Part shown: positions 5,362-9,603 of the stretch, one piece after another
How positions within the stretch are numbered: position 1 is the stretch's first letter
How the letters are laid out: the number at the start of each line of letters is the position of its first letter
Assembly: GCA_029939035.1 (NCBI GenBank)
Contig: JAOZTS010000039.1
Location: 1-9,603 of the forward strand
DNA from: Candidatus Altimarinota bacterium
GTDB taxonomy: Bacteria > Patescibacteriota > Gracilibacteria > UBA1369 > LOWO2-01-FULL-3
Length of the DNA: 9,603 nucleotides
Direction: 5' to 3'
Program-made: the position numbers and the translations under genes
Notes under the pieces: model-generated
Told to the model about the DNA's origin: nothing
The model's input: the letters and a program-made list of their open reading frames with translations, nothing else
Database searches by the model: none

Positions 5362-6762
5362 TTACAATATATCGAGCTCTTTCTTATATTTTATTCGAAG
5401 CTTTTCCCACTTATCAGTCGATGTTGGATTGGGATCGTTTACCTCCATATATTTTGCTGACTCGAAGAGTTGTTCTAAAATCATTTTCTTTTTTGGGTGT
5501 GATTTTCTCAAAACTGCAATATCCAAAATAGACTCGTGTATTTGCAATAACCTCATTTTTTTCATCGCCCTATCAGGAACATAATCCCTAGTATATTCTG
5601 CCATTCTTTTTGCCGCCCAAAAATTAAGCTCCTGAAGTTTTCTAGCTTTTGGACCAACTCCCTCCTTAAACCATTTCGGATAAGTAAGTTTGAACGTACC
5701 CAAAGTCGAGTACAATTCAAAAATTTTTCCCACGCCGTACTCAAATAATTCCAGATATATGACCTCTCTTCTACGTGAAGTTTCAGCCCTATCGAGATCC
5801 CAAAAATTAGGTTTTTTGATTTTCAAATATGCAGGGTCCGTATTCCATTTATCGAATTCAGATAGTTCTTTTTCAAACTCAACGCTGTCTGTTATTTCGT
5901 AATATTCATAAAATTCTTTTGTCCCAAATACTGGGGCTTTTTTAGGAACAATTGGTGGCCCTTGCACCACAGCAGGTGTTTTTTTCTTAGGCGCAGTCTT
6001 TTTATTTACAACCGGCGGACTCTTTTTCACCACTGGCTTTTCCTTTTTAATCAACATATATGCGTGTCTATCCTTTTTCCCTCCATTAACACCTTTACCA
6101 CTACCAAGAGTTAGTTTTATATATTGGACAGGCAACTCTGCGATTTTAAAATTCGCATCAGTAGCATTTTTCAATTTTGGGTAAATATTGGTAACCCGCC
6201 TAAAAGCTAACAAGAAATTCAATATACCCTTTGGCCCATATACCATATCGTCACCATGCTTTCTAATAAGCTTCCAGATATCCTTGTGATACTTCTTCTT
6301 CAAAACTCTATCAGAACCGGTATATCCAGCCATTTTTACGAATCCATCCAAAGCAGGCTTTAACTCTTTGAACCACTTTTTAGTAGAAGGATCCAATTTA
6401 CTTTCCAATTTAGAGATTTGTGCAGCAGCATTAATGTACGGTTTGTACCATCTCGCTCGATACCATACCTGTTGAAACCGCGTTGCATCCACAGATCCAA
6501 CCAGAGTTATAGGCTCGAGTTTTCTCATCTTTTTAACGTTTTCACTGTCTGTAACAGCTTCGCTCATTTTATAATATTCCTTGCGAATATCACCTTTCTT
6601 TTCCAAACTATCACGCAACACATCCCGAGATGTACCTGATGTGGCAAGCCGAAGAGCCAAGCGCTGAGCTGCAGCTACCTGCGCAGCAAGATCTCTTGCG
6701 GAATCACCTTGCTCCAAGTTGCCTCTCTTTCGTTCTACCTTTTTGTCACCAGGTCCTCCCAT
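5362..6762 (-). CDS. Hypothetical 466-aa lysine-rich protein with a Lys/Pro linker
   Basis: I do not recognise this protein. It has no signal peptide and no clear membrane segment, so it is probably cytoplasmic. The first 80 or so residues are charged and Ala/Arg/Lys-rich (an AAQVAAAQRLALRLA helix at about 26-40). Residues 81-235 form a Trp/Tyr-rich, probably helical region. Residues 238-278 are a low-complexity Lys/Pro/Val linker, and 279-466 form a second aromatic, basic helical region. KWFKE occurs at 129-133 and 363-367, a weak hint that the two halves are related. The start at 6762 is supported by a TATAAT promoter about 20 nt upstream. There is no Shine-Dalgarno before the ATG. Codon use is AT-rich like the flanking genes. 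It is transcribed toward the GC-rich cassette and ends 9 bp from that cassette's terminator. Function is unknown; candidates such as nucleic-acid or envelope-associated structural proteins are speculation. Confidence 0.82.
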   Translation of the reverse strand: MGGPGDKKVERKRGNLEQGDSARDLAAQVAAAQRLALRLATSGTSRDVLRDSLEKKGDIRKEYYKMSEAVTDSENVKKMRKLEPITLVGSVDATRFQQVWYRARWYKPYINAAAQISKLESKLDPSTKKWFKELKPALDGFVKMAGYTGSDRVLKKKYHKDIWKLIRKHGDDMVYGPKGILNFLLAFRRVTNIYPKLKNATDANFKIAELPVQYIKLTLGSGKGVNGGKKDRHAYMLIKKEKPVVKKSPPVVNKKTAPKKKTPAVVQGPPIVPKKAPVFGTKEFYEYYEITDSVEFEKELSEFDKWNTDPAYLKIKKPNFWDLDRAETSRRREVIYLELFEYGVGKIFELYSTLGTFKLTYPKWFKEGVGPKARKLQELNFWAAKRMAEYTRDYVPDRAMKKMRLLQIHESILDIAVLRKSHPKKKMILEQLFESAKYMEVNDPNPTSTDKWEKLRIKYKKELDIL

Positions 6763-6789
6763 TTGTTTTTGTTTTATTTCTAATATTAA

Positions 6790-6818
6790 ATTATACCATA
6801 AAAATGGCTCTAACTAAA
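6790..6818 (-). promoter_or_regulatory. extended -10 promoter for the 466-aa orphan gene
   Basis: On the - strand a perfect TATAAT (6795 down to 6790) is preceded by TGG, which makes an extended -10. The -35 position, 17 bp further up (6818-6813), reads TTTAGT and is poor. Transcription would begin near 6783 and leave about 21 nt before the ATG at 6762. The promoter lies within the terminator of the upstream tRNA unit. Confidence 0.6.
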
Positions 6819-6822
6819 GCCA
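6800..6822 (-). terminator. rho-independent terminator of the tRNA unit
   Basis: On the - strand TGGCTT pairs with GAGCCA (6822-6817 with 6810-6805, one G.U pair) around a 6-nt loop, followed by five T (6804-6800). It begins 5 nt after the CCA end of tRNA-Met and ends the tandem tRNA transcript. Confidence 0.65.
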
Positions 6823-6826
6823 GAAA

Positions 6827-6903
6827 TGGTGTCAGGGGGGAGATTTGAACTCCCGACCTCTGGGTTATGAATCCAACGCTCTCACCAGCTGAGCTACCCT
6901 GAC
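6827..6903 (-). tRNA. tRNA-Met(CAU), elongator
   Basis: A full 77-nt cloverleaf with encoded CCA (6829-6827). The acceptor stem GTCAGGG/CCCTGAC has seven perfect pairs, the D stem is GCTC/GAGC, the T arm is GGGAG-TTCAAAT-CTCCC, and the discriminator base is A. The anticodon loop TTCATAA gives CAU. The anticodon stem has an A.C opposition at the loop-closing pair (31/39) and a T.G at 27/43. The pattern GAGCGT..GG.TTCATA.CCC..GAGGTC resembles Bacillus elongator tRNA-Met as I recall it more than the lysidine-modified tRNA-Ile2, which also shows CAT in DNA and is not fully excluded. It lies 16 nt downstream of tRNA-fMet in the same transcript. Confidence 0.9.
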
Positions 6904-6919
6904 ACAAGGAAAAATACTT

Positions 6920-6994
6920 TGGTTGCGGGGAGGGGATTCGAACCCCTGACCTCCGGGTTATGAGCCCGACGAGCTGCCACTGCTCTACCCCGCG
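6920..6994 (-). tRNA. initiator tRNA-fMet(CAU)
   Basis: A 75-nt cloverleaf with encoded CCA (6922-6920). Initiator hallmarks are visible: C1 opposite A72, unpaired at the acceptor end; three G-C pairs next to the anticodon loop (CGGG/CCCG around CTCATAA); and the D-stem start AGAGCAG. The D loop is short. The T arm is AGGGG-TTCGAAT-CCCCT. It is the first tRNA of the tandem unit and follows the FtsB/DivIC-like gene on the same strand. Confidence 0.95.
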
Positions 6995-7009
6995 TTATTT
7001 AGCCATAAG

Positions 7010-7038
7010 AAAATAATGTAATTCGTATCCAAAGTCAA
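7010..7038 (-). promoter_or_regulatory. candidate promoter of the tRNA unit
   Basis: On the - strand TTGACT (7038-7033) and TATTTT (7015-7010) are separated by 17 bp. Transcription would begin near 7003, 9 nt before the mature end of tRNA-fMet. The -10 matches only 4 of 6, so confidence is moderate. Confidence 0.45.
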
Positions 7039-7044
7039 TTAGTC

Positions 7045-7443
7045 TTATTCTCCAAAGAAAAAGTCCCACCACTGCTCAGGATTTGTCTTTCCAGAGTAGC
7101 GTGCAAAGTCAGTTAAAGCCCCTTCGTCAAGGACAATATCATCACTCAGTACATCAGGCGATAGCACTATCACCTCCTCGCCTGAATTTATCAAACCCAA
7201 GTTTTGTTTCGCAATTTTGTCTATATATTCTTCAGAGGTAAAATATAAGTAATCCTCTCTTTTTTGCCTGTTTTCTTCCTCTATTTGCACATTTTCAGTT
7301 TCAAAAGATTCAATATATTTATCAATTTGGTAGCTGTTATATACGTTCTTCGTCAATGAATAAACCAAGTATCCGACTAGCAAAAACTCGATAATTATTA
7401 TAATCTTCGTGAGATTCGATGTATGTGAAAAACGTGATGACAT
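7045..7443 (-). CDS. Septum formation initiator family protein (FtsB/DivIC-like)
   Basis: A 132-aa bitopic membrane protein, likely part of the divisome subcomplex that links FtsQ/DivIB and FtsL and helps activate septal peptidoglycan synthesis. It has a short cytoplasmic N-terminus, one membrane segment (about residues 13-30), then a polar, Glu-rich predicted coiled coil (about 36-66). The family-typical end of the core follows: EEYIDKIAKQNLGLINSGEEVIVL (70-94; compare the general pattern YIExxAREkLGLvxpGE). After that comes a 38-residue tail ending in NPEQWWDFFFGE, longer than in E. coli FtsB. The gene is divergent from murC, with about 70 bp between the starts, which pairs division with wall precursor synthesis. 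There is no Shine-Dalgarno. A possible extended -10 (TGT then GATAAT at 7472-7467) lies about 24 bp upstream. The family is sure; FtsB versus DivIC naming cannot be settled here. Confidence 0.85.
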   Translation of the reverse strand: MSSRFSHTSNLTKIIIIIEFLLVGYLVYSLTKNVYNSYQIDKYIESFETENVQIEEENRQKREDYLYFTSEEYIDKIAKQNLGLINSGEEVIVLSPDVLSDDIVLDEGALTDFARYSGKTNPEQWWDFFFGE

Positions 7444-7513
7444 AGACGAAATTAGAACAGAAAGAGATTATCACAGTTTATTTTTAAACGCAAAACGTCT
7501 AATATCCAGACAT

Positions 7514-8812
7514 ATGAACATAAATAAGGCCAAAAAGATTCATTTCATTGGGATAGGCGGAATTGGAACCTCTGCAATTGCTCAAATTTTGCATAAAAAG
7601 GGGAAAGAGATTTCCGGATCTGATCTCGTACCATCTGAGTTAACCAAAAGTCTTAAACTTTCCGGGATAAATGTAGAGACTGGTCACGACGAAAAATTCA
7701 TCAACAAAAAACACGACTTGATAGTGTATTCACCTGCAATACCGAATTCGAACCCAGAACTGAAAAAGGCGAAGATATTAAAGCTAAAAACAATTTCCTA
7801 TTCTCAGGCTCTTGGGCAATTAACCAAAGACCATTTTACAATCACCATTGCCGGAACCCATGGAAAATCTACTACCACAGCAATTACTGCATTAATTCTC
7901 GAAAAAGCTGGCCTAGATCCGTCAGTAGTTATTGGTACAAAAATCACGCAGTTCAAAAACAAAAATTTTAGGGTGGGGAATAGTAAGTACCTAATAATCG
8001 AGGCATGTGAATATAAAAGGACATTTTTATCGATTCACCCAGATATTCTAGTTTTAACTAATATCGAAGCAGACCACCTAGACTATTACAAAGACTTGAA
8101 AGACTACATGAATGCATTCAAGGATTTAGCGAAAAAAGTTCCGGTAAGTGGGCAAATCCTGATAAACGACAAAGGACAGCATCTTAAAGAAATAGCAAAA
8201 GTTGCGAAATGCAAAACTACCACATGGAAAGACCTTGAAATCGATGATTTAAAACTTAAACCCCAAGTCCCAGGCGAATTTAATTTGGAAAATGCTAAAA
8301 ATGCAGCCATTACCGCTAAGTATCTAAAAATCGACGATGAAGTTATCGAAAAAACGATTTCGAGCTTCAAGGGAACATGGAGAAGAATGGAGATCAAAAA
8401 GAAAAAGGGTCACACCTGCATTTTCATCGACGACTATGGGCACCATCCAACAGAAATAAAACTTACACTGGCAGCTCTAAGGGAACAAAACCCGAAAGCT
8501 AAAATACTTTGCATTTATCAACCCCACCAATACAACCGAACACATCATTTATTAAAAGAATTTGGGAGATCCTTCTACGACGCTGACAGAGTCATAATCC
8601 CAAATATTTACAAGGTGCGTGACAGTAAAGAAGATATTGAAAAAGTATCAACCGACGATTTAGTAGCCGAAATAAACAAATATCACAAAAAGGCAGAAAA
8701 CGGACACGGACTCCAAAAAACCGCAGACTATATAAAAAAGAACAGCTCAAAGTTCGACATCATCATCACAATGGGTGCAGGAGACATCACAGATATCTAC
8801 AAAATGTTCTAG
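7514..8812 (+). CDS. murC: UDP-N-acetylmuramate--L-alanine ligase
   Basis: Adds L-alanine to UDP-MurNAc using ATP, the first amino acid of the peptidoglycan stem peptide, in the cytoplasm. Domains of a Mur ligase are complete in 432 aa: N-terminal Rossmann motif IHFIGIGGIGTSAIA (9-23); ATP-binding GTHGKST (114-120); EACEYKR (163-169), the form I recall from Bacillus MurC; NIEADHLDYY (183-192); DDYGHHPTEI (306-315), typical of MurC; QPHQYNRT soon after; and a terminal MGAGDI. The length is a little below the usual 450-490. The same frame is open upstream to an ATG at 7409, but that would overlap the start of the divergent FtsB/DivIC-like gene and add 35 residues not seen in the family. ATG 7514, directly before the family-typical KKIHFIGIGGIG, is chosen. 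No Shine-Dalgarno is visible. The function is very sure. Confidence 0.95.
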   Translation: MNINKAKKIHFIGIGGIGTSAIAQILHKKGKEISGSDLVPSELTKSLKLSGINVETGHDEKFINKKHDLIVYSPAIPNSNPELKKAKILKLKTISYSQALGQLTKDHFTITIAGTHGKSTTTAITALILEKAGLDPSVVIGTKITQFKNKNFRVGNSKYLIIEACEYKRTFLSIHPDILVLTNIEADHLDYYKDLKDYMNAFKDLAKKVPVSGQILINDKGQHLKEIAKVAKCKTTTWKDLEIDDLKLKPQVPGEFNLENAKNAAITAKYLKIDDEVIEKTISSFKGTWRRMEIKKKKGHTCIFIDDYGHHPTEIKLTLAALREQNPKAKILCIYQPHQYNRTHHLLKEFGRSFYDADRVIIPNIYKVRDSKEDIEKVSTDDLVAEINKYHKKAENGHGLQKTADYIKKNSSKFDIIITMGAGDITDIYKMF

Positions 8813-8831
8813 ATCCACTTTCCAATAGACC

Positions 8832-8852
8832 GAAAAATCCCCGGGGATTTTC
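8832..8852. terminator. palindromic hairpin between convergent murC and cysS
   Basis: Positions 8834-8851 are a perfect 18-bp palindrome (AAAATCCCC followed by its complement), flanked by one more G/C pair if one A is skipped. It has an A-run on one side and a T-run on the other for either strand. It sits 20 bp after murC and 28 bp before the end of cysS, as expected for a shared bidirectional terminator. The T-runs are only four long. Confidence 0.6.
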
Positions 8853-8879
8853 ATTAAACAAATCGCAGTGCACAGGGGG

Positions 8880-9603
8880 TTAAGATTTTTTCCAAACAGT
8901 TCCCCCAGCTGTATCCTCCAACTCAATCCCTCTATCACGAAGCTCGTCTCTTATCCGATCAGAAGCATCAAAATCTTTATTTTTACGTGCCTCCTCTCGC
9001 TCCTTGATTAAAGCCTCAATGTCTTCATCAACAGTTTCGTCACCACCATATATAACCCCTAATACTTCATCTACTTTTTTAAGGAATTTTTCCGCAACCT
9101 CGACATCACCCGTACTCAGTTTTCCATCATCTCTTAACTTGTTAACGTTTTTCACCAATTCAAAAACAACTCCAAAAGCACCGGATGTATCAAAATCATT
9201 ATCCATGCAAGCAGAGAATTTTGCGACCTCAGCCTCATAGTCAATACTTGCTTCATCTAACTCGCTCACCCCAACATTCAACCCACGTACAAATCCATGC
9301 AACCTATCCAATGCAGCCTTCGCCTGGTCCAATAAAACCTCTGAAAAATTAATTGGATTTCGGTAATGAGTCTGCAAATACATAAAACGCACAACCATCG
9401 GATCATATTTTTCAAAAATATCTTTCAAAGTAGAAAAGTTCCCCAAGCTTTTACTCATCTTCTCGTTATTTACGTTTATAAAACCATTATGGAGCCAATA
9501 CTTTGCAAACGCTCCCTCACCCAAAGCACATACGCTCTGAGCCACTTCGCACTCATGGTGGGGAAATAGCAGATCCAGCCCACCACCATGTATATCAAAC
9601 TCC
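8880..9603 (-). CDS. cysS: Cysteine--tRNA ligase, C-terminal part (5' end beyond the window)
   Basis: Charges tRNA-Cys with cysteine. The frame runs in from the right edge and gives 240 residues down to the stop at 8880. It contains the conserved FDIHGGGLDLLFPHHECE segment near the window edge, whose His and Glu belong to the zinc site of the family, then YWLHNGFI, the class I KMSKS loop in NEKMSKSLGNF, a TLKDIFEKYDPMVVRF helix region, and a C-terminal end REEARKNKDFDASDRIRDEL followed by GGTVWKKS, which is classic for the family. A GTG at 9545 is an internal valine codon, not a start, because the conserved zinc-site segment lies upstream of it in the same frame. The HIGH motif and true start are outside the window. 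It is convergent with murC. The identification is very sure. Confidence 0.96.
   Translation of the reverse strand, partial: EFDIHGGGLDLLFPHHECEVAQSVCALGEGAFAKYWLHNGFINVNNEKMSKSLGNFSTLKDIFEKYDPMVVRFMYLQTHYRNPINFSEVLLDQAKAALDRLHGFVRGLNVGVSELDEASIDYEAEVAKFSACMDNDFDTSGAFGVVFELVKNVNKLRDDGKLSTGDVEVAEKFLKKVDEVLGVIYGGDETVDEDIEALIKEREEARKNKDFDASDRIRDELRDRGIELEDTAGGTVWKKS

Noticed and set aside
7443..7501. Inverted repeat TAGACG/CGTCTA between the divergent FtsB-like gene and murC as an operator
   Set aside because: Six bases separated by 47 bp is within chance expectation, and one arm overlaps a start codon without other support.
7409..7513. 35-residue N-terminal extension of murC
   Set aside because: It would overlap the start of the divergent FtsB/DivIC-like gene and adds sequence not seen in MurC. 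The family-typical start falls at ATG 7514.
9545..9545. GTG start for a short cysS-like gene
   Set aside because: The conserved zinc-site segment of CysRS continues upstream in the same frame to the window edge, so this GTG is an internal valine.
1..9603. CRISPR array, insertion sequence, integrase or restriction/toxin system
   Set aside because: No regularly spaced repeats, transposase, integrase, nuclease or toxin-antitoxin motifs were seen on either strand.

Overview
The window looks like chromosomal DNA of a small-genome, AT-rich bacterium, most probably of the Candidate Phyla Radiation (Patescibacteria). This rests on gene content and style, not on a search: a DUF3467-like small protein, a stand-alone membrane-anchored VirD4/TraG-type ATPase, a septum-formation-initiator protein with a C-terminal extension, compact intergenic gaps, and genes that start about 18-21 nt after a good sigma70-type promoter with no Shine-Dalgarno sequence. 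The sampled flanks are about 38-40% GC.

Layout. From 1 to 4442, on the + strand, lie the 3' end of a DUF3467-like gene, glycyl-tRNA synthetase (glyQS, own promoter at 234-262) and an 892-aa type IV secretion/conjugation-type ATPase (own extended -10 promoter at 1711-1739). From 4443 to 4754 there is no protein gene, but several G.U-tolerant inverted repeats lie behind a candidate promoter, including a 26-pair hairpin at 4632-4690 and a competing terminator-like hairpin at 4682-4706. From about 4709 to 5353 there is a sharply GC-rich island. It holds one small secreted, cysteine-containing protein of unknown function with the only strong Shine-Dalgarno in the window, followed by three consecutive hairpins, the last a textbook terminator with a UUCG loop. 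From 5362 to 6762, on the - strand, is an AT-rich 466-aa orphan protein with a Lys/Pro linker. From 6827 to 6994, also on the - strand, are initiator tRNA-fMet and elongator tRNA-Met in tandem, ended by a terminator that overlaps the promoter of the orphan gene. From 7045 to 9603 come an FtsB/DivIC-like protein (-), murC (+, divergent) and the 3' part of cysS (-, convergent to murC), with a palindromic hairpin between the last two.

Functionally, most genes are housekeeping: translation (glyQS, cysS, two CAU tRNAs), peptidoglycan precursor synthesis (murC) and division (FtsB/DivIC-like). The unusual part is 4443-6762: a structured presumptive RNA region, a compositionally foreign secreted-protein cassette and a large orphan. 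The best candidates for something undescribed are the cassette and the RNA structure in front of it. A function for either is not visible from sequence alone.
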